From an uncultured Tolumonas sp. (GTDB lineage Bacteria > Pseudomonadota > Gammaproteobacteria > Enterobacterales > Aeromonadaceae): DNA of 64,000 nt. The translations under genes were made by a program, and so were the position numbers. Where the stretch lies: assembly GCF_963676665.1 (NCBI RefSeq), contig NZ_OY781381.1, positions 302,501 to 366,500 on the forward strand, written 5' to 3'. This document shows, in pieces, positions 31,701-42,628 of this stretch (the first letter of the stretch is position 1; each line of letters starts with the position of its first letter). The notes under the pieces are model-generated. The model was given only the letters and a program-made list of their open reading frames with translations. It was not told where the DNA came from and did not search any database.

Positions 31701-32817
31701 CTGGACGCATCATACGGTAGATTTCTACCAGTGCTTCCAGACGGTTAGTGCTTGAATCAATACGTAATGTTTCAGAAATATATGAACCATGATCCAGTTC
31801 ATTAGTGAACAGGATTTCAAACTGTTTAAAGCCAGCGACTGACAGATTCGCAATAGCTTCCAGACTCAATGCGGTGTTGGCATTGATCAGGACTTCACCA
31901 GTTTGTGGATTCACATAATCTTTAGCAGAAATTTTGCCGACGACATATTCAACCGGAACTTCGATTTGATTGACGTTGGCTTTTTCTAACTGACGAATGT
32001 GACGTGCAGTAATACGACGGCCTTTTTCGACCACCACATCGCTACCAGCAAGAATATCGAAGGTCGCGGTTTCGCCACGCAGACGCTCCGGTACCAACTC
32101 CATCATCACTTTGCCATCTTTGATTTCAAATTTAATGGTTTCAAAGAAGGTCGTCAGGATCTGTTCTGTTGTGAATTCCAGTGCACGTAAGATGATAGTC
32201 GCAGGTAATTTACGGCGACGGTCGATACGCACAAACAGGTTATCCTTGGCATCGAACTCAAAGTCCAACCAAGAACCACGGTAAGGAATAACGCGAGCGT
32301 TATACAGAACCTTACCTGAAGAGTGGGTTTTACCCTTATCGTGATCAAAGAACACGCCAGGACTACGATGCAGCTGGGAAACGATAACACGCTCTGTACC
32401 ATTGATGACAAAGGTACCGTTATCCGTCATCAGCGGGATTTCGCCCATGTACACTTCTTGTTCTTTAATTTCTTTGACAGTGCCTGCCGCAGCTTCTCTA
32501 TCAAACAGCACTAAGCGCAGCTTCACGCGCAATGGAGCTGAATAGGTGACGCCACGGATTTGACACTCTTTTACGTCAAAGACCGGTTCTCCCAAGCGAT
32601 AGCTGACATATTGCAGCTCCGCAGTACCAGAATAACTGGTAATGGGGAATACGCTGCGGAATGCAGCCTCAAGCCCGTATGCCCCTTCTGGGTCGGCATC
32701 AAGGAATTGTTTGAAGGAGTCCAGTTGAATGGACAAGAGATAAGGCGTTTCCAGTACCTGATCACGCTTACCGAAGTCCTTACGAATGCGTTTTTTTTCG
32801 GTATAAGAGTTAACCAT
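28789..32817 (-). CDS. rpoB: RNA polymerase beta subunit
   Basis: 1342-residue subunit, the same length as E. coli RpoB. The rifampicin-binding cluster is wild type at the usual resistance positions ([22 protein letters not shown] and [11 protein letters not shown]), so no rifampicin resistance is predicted. The C-terminal clamp segment [22 protein letters not shown] and the final [17 protein letters not shown] end are present. It is preceded by the rplL-rpoB attenuator. Confidence 0.98.
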   Translation of the reverse strand: MVNSYTEKKRIRKDFGKRDQVLETPYLLSIQLDSFKQFLDADPEGAYGLEAAFRSVFPITSYSGTAELQYVSYRLGEPVFDVKECQIRGVTYSAPLRVKLRLVLFDREAAAGTVKEIKEQEVYMGEIPLMTDNGTFVINGTERVIVSQLHRSPGVFFDHDKGKTHSSGKVLYNARVIPYRGSWLDFEFDAKDNLFVRIDRRRKLPATIILRALEFTTEQILTTFFETIKFEIKDGKVMMELVPERLRGETATFDILAGSDVVVEKGRRITARHIRQLEKANVNQIEVPVEYVVGKISAKDYVNPQTGEVLINANTALSLEAIANLSVAGFKQFEILFTNELDHGSYISETLRIDSSTNRLEALVEIYRMMRPGEPPTKDAAEQLFENLFFSADRYDLSTVGRMKFNSRLARPEHIGSGILSEDDIVDVMKQLIAIRNGKDDVDDIDHLGNRRIRSVGEMAENQFRVGLVRVERAVKERLSLGDLDAVQPQDLINAKPISAAVKEFFGSSQLSQFMDQNNPLSEITHKRRISALGPGGLTRERAGFEVRDVHPTHYGRLCPIETPEGPNIGLINSLAVYSRTNEYGFLETPYRKVIDGVITDEVDYLSAIEEGNFVIAQANANVDANGSLKDELIPCRHKGESTFMNAEQIQYMDVSPQQVVSVAASLIPFLEHDDANRALMGSNMQRQAVPTLRADKPLVGTGMERAVAVDSGVTVVARRGGFIDYVDASRIVVKVNEDELLPGEAGIDIYNLTKYTRSNQNTCINQRPCVSVGEPVMLGDVLADGPSTDLGELALGQNMRVAFMPWNGYNFEDSILVSERVVQEDRLTTIHIQELSCIARDTKLGSEEITADIPNVGEAALSKLDESGIVYVGAEVKGGDILVGKVTPKGETQLTPEEKLLRAIFGEKASDVKDSSLRVPNGVYGTVIDVQVFTRDGVEKDKRAKEVEDMQLRDAKKDLTEEFKIFEDGIFGRARSLLVAAGFSEEKLSKLDRKKLLEQSLDDEAKQVELEQIAEQYAALKEEFDRKFEAKRQKIIQGDDLAPGVLKIVKVYLAVKRRIQPGDKMAGRHGNKGVISKICPVEDMPYDDEGNPVDIVLNPLGVPSRMNIGQILEVHLGLAAKGIGEKINRMVKEQRELAELREFLQRVYDLGGSDQQQIDIATLSDAEVQALVQNLRKGLPVATPVFDGAKESEIKELLKLADKPESGQITLFDGRTGMPFERAVTVGYMYMLKLNHLVDDKMHARSTGSYSLVTQQPLGGKAQFGGQRFGEMEVWALEAYGAAYTLQEMLTVKSDDVNGRTKMYKNIVDGDHRMEPGIPESFNVLLKEIRSLGINIELEEE

Positions 32818-32951
32818 AGGGTTCCTCAGCTCGCTGATAAGTGACCCAAGCTGCTCTAGTCAGAGCAGTTCTGTAATACATTGCTACTGTGTACATTTCG
32901 TACTTTTTATAAGCCCAGGTGAGCAATGTGAATTCCTGCAGCTTACAGCGC

Positions 32952-32982
32952 AAAAGGGCCGGTGAAGTTTCTTCACCAGCCC
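32952..32982 (-). terminator. Attenuator between rplL and rpoB
   Basis: Minus-strand stem GGGCTGGTGAAG/CTTCACCGGCCC with a 3-base loop, followed by TTTTGCG. Its short U tract is like that of the partial terminator at this place in E. coli, which lets only a fraction of polymerases into rpoBC and keeps polymerase below ribosomal protein levels. Confidence 0.8.
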
Positions 32983-33022
32983 TAGCCTGTTTTATCAGGC
33001 CGCTAACCTACTGTTAAGTAGA

Positions 33023-33388
33023 TTATTTGATCTCAACAGAAGCACCTGCAGCTTCCAGCTCTTTCTTCAGAGCTTCAGCTTCTTCTTTAGAGATTGCTTC
33101 TTTAACTGCAGTTGGAGCAGCTTCTACCAGGTCTTTAGCTTCTTTCAGACCCAGAGAGGTTGCGCCACGTACAGCTTTGATTACAGCTACTTTGTTAGCG
33201 CCGATAGCGGTCAGCATAACGTTGAATTCAGTCTGTTCTTCAACAGCTTCAGCAGCAGCGGCTGGGCCGGCAGCTACAGCAGCAGCAGAAACACCGAACT
33301 TCTCTTCCATAGCGGTGATCAGTTCTACAACGTCCATTACTGACATAGCAGCAACGGCTTCGATGATTTGGTCTTTAGTGATAGACAT
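33023..33388 (-). CDS. rplL: 50S ribosomal protein L7/L12
   Basis: Stalk protein of 121 residues: an N-terminal dimerisation helix ([21 protein letters not shown]), an Ala-rich flexible hinge ([17 protein letters not shown]) and a C-terminal factor-binding domain with [24 protein letters not shown] sequence. It lies 60 bases downstream of rplJ, with which it is translationally coupled in relatives. Confidence 0.98.
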   Translation of the reverse strand: MSITKDQIIEAVAAMSVMDVVELITAMEEKFGVSAAAVAAGPAAAAEAVEEQTEFNVMLTAIGANKVAVIKAVRGATSLGLKEAKDLVEAAPTAVKEAISKEEAEALKKELEAAGASVEIK

Positions 33389-33448
33389 GAGAAAAAAATC
33401 CTGTCGTTGAAGTATTAAAAATAAAAATAATCTGTTCTGTTACAAGAA

Positions 33449-33952
33449 TTAAGCCGCTTCGGCTTCTTTCTTGTCGCGCAGAGCTGCCAGAGTACGAACC
33501 AGTTTGCCAGCTGAAGCTTCTTTCATAGTAGCCATCAGTTTCGCAATTGCTTCTTCGTATGTAGGCAGAGTTGCCAGACGATCAATTTGAGCTGCAGGGA
33601 TGAATTCACCCTGGAACGCACCACCCTTGATAGAGAACTTATCGTTCCCTTTAGCGAACTCTTTGAACAGACGAGCAGCAGCGCCCGGATGTTCGTTAGA
33701 GAAAGCGATCAGGGTCGGACCAACAAATACGTCGTTCATACAAGCGAAGTCAGTACCTTCTACTGCACGAGACAGCAGAGTGTTACGAACAACACGCAAG
33801 TAAACGCCTGCTTCACGAGCAGACTGACGCAGAGTGGTCATCTTGGCTACGGTTACGCCGCGTGAATCGGCTGCAACAGCAGACAGTGCGCCTTTGGCAG
33901 CTTCGCTGACTTCAGCGACAATCGCTTTTTTGTCTTCGAGTCCTAATGCCAT
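33449..33952 (-). CDS. rplJ: 50S ribosomal protein L10
   Basis: Stalk base protein of 167 residues that anchors L7/L12 dimers to 23S rRNA and, as the L10-(L12)4 complex, represses its own operon by binding the leader just upstream. It begins [20 protein letters not shown] as in relatives, followed by the rRNA-binding core ([21 protein letters not shown]) and a C-terminal helix for L12. Confidence 0.98.
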   Translation of the reverse strand: MALGLEDKKAIVAEVSEAAKGALSAVAADSRGVTVAKMTTLRQSAREAGVYLRVVRNTLLSRAVEGTDFACMNDVFVGPTLIAFSNEHPGAAARLFKEFAKGNDKFSIKGGAFQGEFIPAAQIDRLATLPTYEEAIAKLMATMKEASAGKLVRTLAALRDKKEAEAA

Positions 33953-33959
33953 TGGCTTA

Positions 33960-34130
33960 CTCCTGGAGTTAATCTGGGCGAACCCAGAACTGTCAACACC
34001 TCTCCTTTCGGAGAGAATTCGGCGGCAGAGTCCAGAAGAAAGAAATCTTTCTCGCTGGGTTCCGGCACCGTCTACGCAGGGATATTAAGGTTTACACCAC
34101 CTGCGGTCTTGGACGGGAGTCGAGACCCCC
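33960..34130 (-). promoter_or_regulatory. Ribosomal protein L10 leader (autoregulatory mRNA element)
   Basis: The untranslated leader of rplJ contains the conserved L10-leader block CCTGCGTAGACGGTG (minus strand, about 34066-34083), a stem CTCTCC/GGAGAG near 33999-34014 and a kink-turn-rich core. These are the features recognised by L10-(L12)4 in gammaproteobacteria. Exact ends are approximate. Confidence 0.8.
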
Positions 34131-34140
34131 AACCAAACTA

Positions 34141-34176
34141 AGGGGCGAGATTATAGACTATAATCTCGCCCCTAGT
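34141..34176 (-). promoter_or_regulatory. Hairpin between rplA and rplJ carrying a TATAAT
   Basis: Long inverted repeat AGGGGCGAGATTATAG / CTATAATCTCGCCCCT, one of the strongest hairpins in the window. It has no U tract. On the minus strand it contains TATAAT, preceded after exactly 17 bases by TTACTA, so it can be read as a promoter for rplJ at the place where E. coli has its rplJ promoter. The -35 match is weak (3 of 6). Confidence 0.55.
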
Positions 34177-34184
34177 AAATAAGC

Positions 34185-34889
34185 TTAAGCAGCTTTGGTA
34201 TCCAGAGAAGCCTGATCAACAGCTAAACCTGCACCCATAGTGGTAGACAAGCTAACTTTCTTGACGAATTGGCCTTTAGAAGTAGATGGTTTTGCTTTTT
34301 TCAGCGCAACCAGCAGAGCTTCCAAGTTCTCTTTCAGCTGAGCTTCAGTGAAGTCAACCTTACCGATGGTAGAATGGATGATACCATTCTTGTCGTTACG
34401 GTAACGAACCTGACCAGCTTTTGCATTGTTAACTGCTTCAGCCACGTTAGGAGTCACAGTACCAACTTTAGGGTTTGGCATCAGACCACGTGGGCCCAGG
34501 ATTTGACCCAGTTGACCAACTACGCGCATTGCATCTGGAGAAGCAATAACTACGTCGAAGTTCATTTCGCCACGTTTGATCTGTTCAGCCAGATCGTCCA
34601 TACCTACCAGGTCAGCGCCAGCAGCTTTAGCCGCTTCTGCGTTTGCACCTTGAGTAAATACAGCTACACGTACAGTACGACCAGTACCGTTAGGCAGCAC
34701 AGTTGCACCACGTACGTTTTGATCTGATTTACGAGCATCGATGCCCAGGTTAACTGCAACGTCAACGCTTTCAACGAACTTAGCAGTAGCCAGTTCTTTC
34801 AGTAAAGCAACGGCTTCAGTGATGTTGTACTCTTTAGTACCATCAACTTTTTCACGAATTACGCGCATGCGTTTAGTTAATTTAGCCAT
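34185..34889 (-). CDS. rplA: 50S ribosomal protein L1
   Basis: L1-stalk protein of 234 residues that binds 23S rRNA and E-site tRNA and represses the rplK-rplA mRNA. Conserved stretches: [33 protein letters not shown] and [16 protein letters not shown]. It lies 4 bases after rplK. Confidence 0.98.
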   Translation of the reverse strand: MAKLTKRMRVIREKVDGTKEYNITEAVALLKELATAKFVESVDVAVNLGIDARKSDQNVRGATVLPNGTGRTVRVAVFTQGANAEAAKAAGADLVGMDDLAEQIKRGEMNFDVVIASPDAMRVVGQLGQILGPRGLMPNPKVGTVTPNVAEAVNNAKAGQVRYRNDKNGIIHSTIGKVDFTEAQLKENLEALLVALKKAKPSTSKGQFVKKVSLSTTMGAGLAVDQASLDTKAA

Positions 34890-34893
34890 TGTC

Positions 34894-35322
34894 TTATCCC
34901 TCTACTACCAGGCCCATAGAACGGGCAGAGCCAGCGATACAGCGGGCTTTCGCTTCCAAATCAGTACCAGTCATGTCTGGTTCTTTAGTTTTGGCGATTT
35001 CCAGCAGTTGAGCGTGAGTCACTTTACCCACTTTATCTTTGTTTGGCTTAGATGAGCCAGACTTGATATCAGCAGCTTTCTTCAGCAAGTAAGAAGCTGG
35101 TGGAGTTTTAGTTTCGAAAGTGAAAGAACGGTCACTGTATACAGTGATTACAACTGGAGTAGGCGCGCCTTTTTCCAGTTTGTCTGTACGGGCGTTGAAC
35201 GCTTTACAGAATTCCATGATGTTAACACCGTGCTGACCCAGAGCCGGACCTACTGGTGGGCTTGGATTCGCGCTGCCGGCCTTAACTTGCAGCTTGATAT
35301 AGGCTGAAACTTTCTTTGCCAT
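34894..35322 (-). CDS. rplK: 50S ribosomal protein L11
   Basis: GTPase-centre protein of 142 residues that binds 23S rRNA near the factor site and is needed for RelA activation. N-terminal [33 protein letters not shown] sequence with the proline-rich hinge and the C-terminal rRNA-binding domain ending [10 protein letters not shown]. First gene of the L11 operon behind the 35404-35432 promoter. Confidence 0.98.
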   Translation of the reverse strand: MAKKVSAYIKLQVKAGSANPSPPVGPALGQHGVNIMEFCKAFNARTDKLEKGAPTPVVITVYSDRSFTFETKTPPASYLLKKAADIKSGSSKPNKDKVGKVTHAQLLEIAKTKEPDMTGTDLEAKARCIAGSARSMGLVVEG

Positions 35323-35385
35323 TTTACAATTACCTCAAATGTGGGTTCTAGCGCCTCAGAGCTAAGCTCTTCATCGGCTCCCCAA

Positions 35386-35426
35386 TAGAAAAAGGGGCAG
35401 CGAATTATAGGGATAACCGCTGCCCC
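35386..35426 (-). terminator. Terminator of secE-nusG
   Basis: Minus-strand stem GGGGCAGCG/CGCTGCCCC with a 15-base loop, followed by TTTTTCTATT. The loop contains the -10 hexamer of the rplK promoter. Confidence 0.8.
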
Positions 35427-35432
35427 AGACAA
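35404..35432 (-). promoter_or_regulatory. Sigma-70 promoter of rplK-rplA, overlapping the nusG terminator
   Basis: Minus-strand TTGTCT (35427-35432), exactly 17 bases, TATAAT (35404-35409). The -10 lies in the loop of the nusG terminator hairpin and the spacer forms its 5' arm, so one stretch of about 45 bases both ends one operon and starts the next. Confidence 0.75.
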
Positions 35433-35441
35433 CCAGTAATA

Positions 35442-35984
35442 TTAAACTTTTTCGACTTGACTGAAATCTAGTTCAACCGGTGTAGCTCGACCGAAGATCA
35501 ACACAGAAACCTTCATGCGGCTCTTGTCGTAGTCAACTTCTTCCACTGTACCATTGAAGTCAGCAAATGGACCATCAGATACACGGATGACTTCACCTGG
35601 TTCGAACAGAGTTTTGTGTTTTGGTTTATCCACAGACTCTTGCAGACGATTCAGAATAGCATCGGCTTCTTTATCGGTAATAGGTGCTGGACGATCAGAG
35701 GTGCCGCCGATGAATCCCATTACACGCGGTACATTACGTACTAAATGCCATGATGCGTCGTTCATGATCATTTGCACTAATACATAACCCGGGAAAAATT
35801 TACGTTCACTTTTACGTTTTTGACCGGCACGCATTTCTACTATTTCTTCTGTCGGAACCAGAATTTCGCCAAACTGGTCTTCCATTGCGTGCATTTTGAT
35901 ATGTTCTTTTAATGACTTGGCGACACGGCCTTCAAAACCGGAAAAGGCTTGTACCACATACCATCTCATGCGTTGTTCTGACAT
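35442..35984 (-). CDS. nusG: Transcription elongation/antitermination factor NusG
   Basis: 180-residue factor with an N-terminal NGN domain ([19 protein letters not shown], contacts the polymerase clamp) and a C-terminal KOW domain (about 125-180, [19 protein letters not shown]) that binds Rho or S10. It starts 3 bases after secE, as in most bacteria. Confidence 0.98.
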   Translation of the reverse strand: MSEQRMRWYVVQAFSGFEGRVAKSLKEHIKMHAMEDQFGEILVPTEEIVEMRAGQKRKSERKFFPGYVLVQMIMNDASWHLVRNVPRVMGFIGGTSDRPAPITDKEADAILNRLQESVDKPKHKTLFEPGEVIRVSDGPFADFNGTVEEVDYDKSRMKVSVLIFGRATPVELDFSQVEKV

Positions 35985-35987
35985 TTA

Positions 35988-36371
35988 TTAACCCTTCATT
36001 CCGGTGATCAACTCAACTAGCCAGATCAGAGCACCATCTATTAAAAATAAGAATAGGCCCATAACAACGGTGAATGCAAAAATAATCAGGGTTGTTTGAA
36101 TGGTTTCCTGGCGAGTAGGCCATACCACTTTGCGGACTTCCTTGATGGATTCCCGGCTAAAAGTCAGTAGAGCTTTACCCTGAAGAGTCTGCAATGCCGT
36201 GACGGCAGCAGCTGCAAAAGCAATAACAACTGCGACAACACGAATAAATAATGATTTTTCAGCAAAAACTGAATTACCAACCACCGTAGCCGCCAGAAGA
36301 ATGAAGACCAGCCCCCACAATGCGATGTTTTTTCCTTTGTTGCGGTTCTGGCTTTCAACATTCACACTCAT
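35988..36371 (-). CDS. secE: Preprotein translocase subunit SecE
   Basis: SecYEG subunit of 127 residues with three predicted transmembrane helices, the gammaproteobacterial form. The conserved essential part is SIKEVRKVVWPTRQETIQTT just before the last helix. Between tRNA-Trp and nusG on the same strand. Confidence 0.97.
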   Translation of the reverse strand: MSVNVESQNRNKGKNIALWGLVFILLAATVVGNSVFAEKSLFIRVVAVVIAFAAAAVTALQTLQGKALLTFSRESIKEVRKVVWPTRQETIQTTLIIFAFTVVMGLFLFLIDGALIWLVELITGMKG

Positions 36372-36427
36372 ACAATCTACCTGTATTCGTTTTCAGTGCA
36401 TTAAATCCGCTACTTGCGGTATTGATT

Positions 36428-36504
36428 TGGCAGGGGCGGAGGGATTCGAACCCCCAACCATCGGTTTTGGAGACCGCTGTTCTACCAATTGGAACTACGC
36501 CCCT
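36428..36504 (-). tRNA. tRNA-Trp (CCA), copy 1
   Basis: 77-base tRNA with encoded 3' CCA. Acceptor AGGGGCG pairs with CGCCCCT, the anticodon loop is CTCCAAA (anticodon CCA) and the T-arm has GGTTCGAATCC. It lies between tufB and secE. An identical 77-base gene is at 53207-53283. Confidence 0.97.
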
Positions 36505-36511
36505 AAGATAA

Positions 36512-36550
36512 CAAAGCCCCGATTATAGGGGCTTTGATTATATTTGTAAC
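36512..36550 (-). promoter_or_regulatory. Hairpin after tufB with embedded TATAAT promoter
   Basis: Stem CAAAGCCCC/GGGGCTTTG (36512-36520 with 36528-36536) with a 7-base loop that contains TATAAT on the minus strand (36522-36527). GTTACA at 36545-36550 is exactly 17 bases upstream. The U tract is poor (TTATCTTA). It is likely a partial terminator for tufB and a promoter for tRNA-Trp-secE-nusG. Confidence 0.55.
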
Positions 36551-36558
36551 CGAAAGAA

Positions 36559-37758
<1,200 letters not shown>

Positions 37759-37838
37759 CTAACACTGTTTGTATGGTAAGAAACTCACCACGGTACACAC
37801 CGTCCGACGAGTATCAGTAATTGCGCTTTGAATTAAAT

Positions 37839-37913
<75 letters not shown>

Positions 37914-37932
37914 ATAACTACAATGCTCAAGA

Positions 37933-38017
37933 TGGTGGAGGGAGAAGGATTCGAACCTTCGAAGGCAGAGCCGTCAGATTTACAGTCTGATCCCTTTGGC
38001 CGCTCGGGAATCCCTCC
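37933..38017 (-). tRNA. tRNA-Tyr (GUA)
   Basis: 85-base class II tRNA with a long variable arm and encoded CCA. Acceptor GGAGGGA pairs with TCCCTCC, the anticodon loop reads CTGTAAA (anticodon GTA), T-arm GGTTCGAATCC. First gene of the tufB operon here; the threonine tRNAs that flank it in E. coli are absent. Confidence 0.96.
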
Positions 38018-38061
38018 ATCAGTGCCAAGATAATCATGGCGTCCTGCAAAGAGCGTTGCGA

Positions 38062-38090
38062 ATTCTAGTGCAAGCGTGGCGGTGGAGCAA
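38062..38090 (-). promoter_or_regulatory. Promoter of the tRNA-Tyr/tRNA-Gly/tufB operon
   Basis: Minus-strand TTGCTC (38085-38090), 17-base spacer, TAGAAT (38062-38067), followed by a G/C-rich discriminator (TCGCAACGC) typical of stringently controlled stable-RNA promoters. It is about 45 bases upstream of mature tRNA-Tyr. Confidence 0.7.
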
Positions 38091-38239
38091 CTACTCTGCA
38101 GTGTGTTTTCACGAGTTTTCTGTCCCGTTTTCATGAATTTGTTCTGTTTTCTGCTTTTTGAGTACTCAGACACGCTTTCGGTTGTCGAATAACAGGGGGT
38201 TGGTGTAATGTCGGGCCTCTTGCTGAAAGGACCTCAAGA

Positions 38240-39187
38240 ATGACAGCTGATCCGCAACATCTCTCGCCTTATTTACATTTTTTCAGGGAACAGTGGGCTC
38301 ATCTGCGTGATTCCGTCCCCCTTTCATTGACGGAACAAGATCTGATTGATTTACGAGGCATTCATGATGAATTGTCTCTAGATGAGGTTCGGGATATTTA
38401 TCTGCCTCTGTCACGTTTATTGAATCTGTATGTCAAAGCACGTCAACACCGTAGTAAAGTTATTGAACAATTTCTGAGCACACCGAATCAGCGCGTTCCA
38501 TATGTGATTAGCATTGCTGGTAGTGTGGCTGTGGGGAAAAGTACTACGGCCCGCATACTACAAGCATTATTAGAACACTGGCCGGAACACCCGAAAGTCG
38601 AACTGATCACCACTGACGGTTTTCTTTATCCCAACCGGGTATTGGAAGAACGTGGGCTGATGAAGAAAAAAGGCTTTCCGCAATCTTATGATATGCGCCG
38701 ACTGGTTAATTTTGTCGCCGATATAAAAGCCGGTAAACAGCGGGTTGAAGCCCCGATTTACTCTCATCACATCTATGACATTATTCCTGACCAGATGAAA
38801 GTCGTGGAACAACCGGATATTTTGATCATTGAAGGTTTGAACGTTTTACAAAGCGGGATGGACTATCCACATGACCCACATCATGTGTTTGTCTCTGATT
38901 TCGTTGATTTTTCTATCTATGTAGATGCAGATAAACAGCTATTAAAAGAGTGGTATATTCAACGTTTCCTTCGCTTCCGTAAAAGCGCATTTTCTGATCC
39001 ATCGAGTTACTTTCATCATTATTCACATTTTGATGAAGATGAAGCCGCTGCCACAGCCAGCCGGATCTGGGACGAAATCAATTATCCGAATTTAATTGCT
39101 AATATTTTGCCAACCCGCGAACGGGCGAACCTGATCCTGACTAAAAGCAGTCAGCATGCAATAGAACAAGTTCGGTTGCGGAAATAA
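38240..39187 (+). CDS. coaA: Type I pantothenate kinase
   Basis: Phosphorylates pantothenate, the first and feedback-inhibited step of coenzyme A synthesis. The 315-residue protein has Walker [10 protein letters not shown] (94-102), the TTDGFLYPN segment and the DFSIYVDAD region of the prokaryotic PanK. It is divergent from the tRNA-tufB operon and convergent with birA, leaving only two bases between stop codons. TTGTCG with TGTAAT 16 bases downstream (near 38177-38206) could be its promoter. Confidence 0.96.
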   Translation: MTADPQHLSPYLHFFREQWAHLRDSVPLSLTEQDLIDLRGIHDELSLDEVRDIYLPLSRLLNLYVKARQHRSKVIEQFLSTPNQRVPYVISIAGSVAVGKSTTARILQALLEHWPEHPKVELITTDGFLYPNRVLEERGLMKKKGFPQSYDMRRLVNFVADIKAGKQRVEAPIYSHHIYDIIPDQMKVVEQPDILIIEGLNVLQSGMDYPHDPHHVFVSDFVDFSIYVDADKQLLKEWYIQRFLRFRKSAFSDPSSYFHHYSHFDEDEAAATASRIWDEINYPNLIANILPTRERANLILTKSSQHAIEQVRLRK

Positions 39188-39189
39188 TT

Positions 39190-40155
39190 TCAAATGTCGG
39201 CGCGTAACGAGATCTCGCCGCCGACAAATTTATGCATACCATCCTGATCTTGCAGCAGCATATTCCCCTGCCCGTCTATGCCGCAATAGATGCCGTGGAT
39301 GATCTGATTACCCAACAATACTTTCACCGGCTGTTGCATAAAAATATCCAGCCGATTCCATTCTGTTAAAAATGCAGTTAACCCCTGTTGCTCAAATAGT
39401 GTTAAAGCATTTCTTAAAGCCCGAATGATCGTGGCACTCAGCTGATTGCGCTCAACCACGACCGGTTGCTCCGCCAAATGCGCACAGGGTTGATCCAGTT
39501 GTGCAATGACTGCATCCGGCAAATTAAGGTTCACGCCAACACCAATCACCAGATGGCAGATCCCACCGACTGCAGCTGACATTTCAACCAATATGCCTGC
39601 AAGTTTTCGGCGGGCCATGTAGATGTCATTCGGCCATTTCAGGCTCAAATTCCGGTAACCGGCACTTTCCAGCGCTTGCACAACTGCAACACCAATAGCC
39701 AAACTTAACCCCATAGCCGCACTAGGGCCATCGTCGAGACGCCAATACATACTCATAATGAACTGACTACCAAATGGTGAATGCCATTGTCGTCCGCGCC
39801 GCCCACGACCCGCGGTCTGGCTTTCGGCCAACAAACACTCGCCTTTTTGCCAGCGCTCAAGTTGTGCCATCATGTATTGATTGGTGGAATCAATTACGGC
39901 ACACGTGTGTATAGGCGTGCCAGCGGCTAAGTGCTGAAGTGTTTCGGTATTTAACAGATCAAGGGGTGTATTTAAGCGATAACCTTTGCCAGTAATGCTA
40001 AATATTTCCAACCCTAACAAACGCAAGCTTTTGATCTGCTGACTAATGGCAGCACGACTGATACCTAATTCGGCACCGATCTGTTCACCGGAATGAAAAG
40101 CGCCATCGGCTAATACCGCCAGCAAGGCTTGTTGACGCGAATTCAGCTGTTTCAT
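39190..40155 (-). CDS. birA: Biotin ligase / biotin operon repressor BirA
   Basis: 321-residue bifunctional protein. The N-terminal winged helix-turn-helix (about 1-60, SGEQIGAELGISRAAISQQI) represses biotin synthesis genes. The central ligase domain has AGRGRRGRQW for biotinyl-AMP and SLKWPNDIY with the catalytic lysine, followed by a C-terminal SH3-like domain. It makes biotinyl-protein from AccB and, by inference, the guanidine carboxylase at 6921-10523. It overlaps murB by 4 bases (ATGA), as in E. coli. Confidence 0.96.
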   Translation of the reverse strand: MKQLNSRQQALLAVLADGAFHSGEQIGAELGISRAAISQQIKSLRLLGLEIFSITGKGYRLNTPLDLLNTETLQHLAAGTPIHTCAVIDSTNQYMMAQLERWQKGECLLAESQTAGRGRRGRQWHSPFGSQFIMSMYWRLDDGPSAAMGLSLAIGVAVVQALESAGYRNLSLKWPNDIYMARRKLAGILVEMSAAVGGICHLVIGVGVNLNLPDAVIAQLDQPCAHLAEQPVVVERNQLSATIIRALRNALTLFEQQGLTAFLTEWNRLDIFMQQPVKVLLGNQIIHGIYCGIDGQGNMLLQDQDGMHKFVGGEISLRADI

Positions 40156-41192
40156 TGGATTGCCTGCAGGCTATTTATTTCCCCGGACTTACCAATAAAA
40201 CGGACTTCCGGTTCTAATTGTACGGTAAATTGCTGTTTAACTGTGCTGGCAACGTGTTTCGCCAGTTGCAGAATTTCAGCTGCGCTGGCATTACCCAGGT
40301 TGACCAAAACTAATGCCTGATCACGATGAACACCTGCATTGCCCAGACTAAAGCCTTTCAGGCCTGCTTGATCAATCAACCAACCAGCGGCCAATTTATT
40401 CAAGCCTTCACCAGCGGCAAAACACGGTATAGCGGGATGTTGTTGTTTAAGCACAGCCGCTTGTGTTGCGCTGACAACCGGATTTTTAAAGAAACTGCCT
40501 GCATTGCCTAATAGACTCGGATCAGGCAATTTACTCTGGCGTAATTCACAAACCGTCATGAAGATTTGTTCAGCGGTCGCATTGGCACCCAATGCTTTCA
40601 GTGGGCCGTACTCCACTACCGGTTGCCATTGTTTTGGAATGCGTAAACCAACGGCGATAATGATCACCTCATCATGCAATTCATGCTTAAACAGGCTGTC
40701 ACGATAACCGAACTGACACGCCGCAGCGCTGTAACGCTGACGATGACCATCCGCAAAATGCCACGTATCGACATATTCACAGAACTGACAGAACTCGACA
40801 CCGTAAGCACCAATATTTTGCACCGGTGCGGCACCTACTGTACCAGGGATCAACGCCAGATTTTCCATTCCCGGCATCTGATGTTGCAACATCCACTGGA
40901 TCAGGGCAGGCCAATTTTCACCGGCTGCAACATGGAGCAACCAAGCATCCGCAGTTTCCTGCACCGAGATCCCTTTCAGGCGGTTAACAATCACCAGCCC
41001 ATCAAAATCGGTGGTGAACAGAATATTGCTACCTTCACCAATCAATAACCGCGGTTGACTATCTGACCACCATGCAGATCCACGCAGCGCATCAAGTTCC
41101 GCTTCATTATTCAGCACAAAGCCCATTTTCGCCTGGGCATCGAGGCCAAACGTATTGAATGATTTTAGAGGGAACGGAGACATGAGCTGCAT
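40152..41192 (-). CDS. murB: UDP-N-acetylenolpyruvoylglucosamine reductase
   Basis: FAD enzyme that reduces UDP-GlcNAc-enolpyruvate to UDP-MurNAc in cytoplasmic peptidoglycan synthesis. The 346-residue type I enzyme shows NTFGLDAQAK, the FAD-binding LLIGEGSNILF, PGTVGAAPVQNIGAYG, the catalytic serine region NAGSFFKNPV and the final LEPEVRFIG. A second in-frame ATG at 41183 could also be the start. Coupled to birA. Confidence 0.96.
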   Translation of the reverse strand: MQLMSPFPLKSFNTFGLDAQAKMGFVLNNEAELDALRGSAWWSDSQPRLLIGEGSNILFTTDFDGLVIVNRLKGISVQETADAWLLHVAAGENWPALIQWMLQHQMPGMENLALIPGTVGAAPVQNIGAYGVEFCQFCEYVDTWHFADGHRQRYSAAACQFGYRDSLFKHELHDEVIIIAVGLRIPKQWQPVVEYGPLKALGANATAEQIFMTVCELRQSKLPDPSLLGNAGSFFKNPVVSATQAAVLKQQHPAIPCFAAGEGLNKLAAGWLIDQAGLKGFSLGNAGVHRDQALVLVNLGNASAAEILQLAKHVASTVKQQFTVQLEPEVRFIGKSGEINSLQAIQ

Positions 41193-41213
41193 AAATCAAA
41201 CCTTGTAGAATGT

Positions 41214-41246
41214 GATGAAAAACAAAGCGGCACTTAATGTGCCGCT
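41214..41246 (-). terminator. Terminator of ffh
   Basis: Minus-strand stem AGCGGCAC/GTGCCGCT with a 5-base loop, then TTTGTTTTTC; about 9 bases past the ffh stop. Confidence 0.85.
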
Positions 41247-41254
41247 ATCTGAGA

Positions 41255-42628
41255 TCAGAAACCACCGCGGCCGAAACCACCTGGCGGTAACATGTTTTTC
41301 ATATTTCCCATCATTTTTCGTAAGCCACCTTTACCGGCCACTTTTTTCATCATTTTTTGCATCTGGTCAAATTGCTTCAGCAACCGATTCACATCCTGGA
41401 TCTCAGTGCCTGAACCCATGGCGATACGTTTTTTGCGTGAACCCTTGATGATATCCGGATTACGACGCTCACCTTTGGTCATTGAGTTGATGATCGCTTC
41501 CATGCGCACGGTGAGCTTGTCATCGAGCTGGCCTTTGACGTTATCTGGCAAACCAGAAACACCGGGCAATTTGTCGAGCATACTCATCATGCCGCCCATA
41601 TTGCGCATCTGTACCAGCTGCTCACGGAAGTCTTCCAGATCGAAGCCTTTCCCTTTCTGGACTTTTTGCGCCAGTTTGGTGGCTTTTTCTTTGTCGACGT
41701 TGCGTTCCATCTCTTCGATCAGAGACAGCACGTCACCCATACCCAGAATACGGGAAGCGATACGATCTGGGTGGAAAGGTTCCAGAGCATCGGTCTTTTC
41801 ACCCATACCGATAAATTTGATCGGTTTGCCGGTGATATGGCGAACCGACAGTGCCGCACCACCACGCGCATCACCATCGGCTTTGGTTAAGATCACACCG
41901 GTTAATGGCAGCGCTTCGCTGAACGCTTTGGCGGTATTTGCCGCATCCTGCCCCGTCATCGCATCGACAACAAACAGTGTTTCGATAGGATTTAGCTGTT
42001 TATGCAGCTGCTGAATTTCTTCCATCATTTCGTTGTCGACATGCAAACGACCGGCGGTATCGACAATCAATACATCAAAATAGCGCTTACGGGCACTGTC
42101 CAGTGCGGCAGCCGCGATTTGCGATGGTGTCTGGCTGGTGTCACTGGGGAAGAATTCAACACCAATATCGTTAGCCAATGTTTCCAGCTGTTTGATCGCC
42201 GCAGGGCGATAAACGTCCGCTGAAACTACTAAAACTTTTTTCTTTTGACGTTCCGTCAGCAGTTTAGCCAGTTTGGCTACCGAAGTGGTTTTACCCGCCC
42301 CCTGCAAACCTGCCATTAATAAAATCGCTGGTGGTTGAGTGGCTAAATCCAGATCCTGATTTGCTTCCCCCATTACAGAGATCAATTCACCATGGACGAT
42401 CTTGATGAAGGCCTGACCCGGGCTTAAGCTTTTATTAACTTCTTGCCCTACCGCACGTTCTTTCACGCGGTTAACAAATTCTTTGACAACAGGCAGCGCG
42501 ACATCGGCTTCCAGCAGTGCCATACGCACTTCGCGCAGGGTATCTTTGATGTTGTCGTCGGTCAGACGTCCACGCCCGCTGATGTTGCGCAACGTGGCGG
42601 ATAGACGCTCGGTTAAATTTTCAAACAT
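41255..42628 (-). CDS. ffh: Signal recognition particle protein Ffh
   Basis: GTPase that with 4.5S RNA targets nascent inner-membrane proteins to FtsY. The 457-residue protein has an N domain, a G domain with GLQGAGKTTSVAKL (about 105-118), DTAGRLHVD and TKADGDARGG, and a Met-rich M domain with GMMSMLDKLPG and the RNA-binding RIAMGSGTEIQDVNRLLKQF. It is divergent from ypjD, as in E. coli. Confidence 0.97.
   Translation of the reverse strand: MFENLTERLSATLRNISGRGRLTDDNIKDTLREVRMALLEADVALPVVKEFVNRVKERAVGQEVNKSLSPGQAFIKIVHGELISVMGEANQDLDLATQPPAILLMAGLQGAGKTTSVAKLAKLLTERQKKKVLVVSADVYRPAAIKQLETLANDIGVEFFPSDTSQTPSQIAAAALDSARKRYFDVLIVDTAGRLHVDNEMMEEIQQLHKQLNPIETLFVVDAMTGQDAANTAKAFSEALPLTGVILTKADGDARGGAALSVRHITGKPIKFIGMGEKTDALEPFHPDRIASRILGMGDVLSLIEEMERNVDKEKATKLAQKVQKGKGFDLEDFREQLVQMRNMGGMMSMLDKLPGVSGLPDNVKGQLDDKLTVRMEAIINSMTKGERRNPDIIKGSRKKRIAMGSGTEIQDVNRLLKQFDQMQKMMKKVAGKGGLRKMMGNMKNMLPPGGFGRGGF

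Noticed and set aside
24604..32844. Many plus-strand open frames of 60-170 codons opposite rpoC and rpoB
   Set aside because: They are antisense shadows of strongly conserved genes, with no ribosome-binding sites or recognisable domains.
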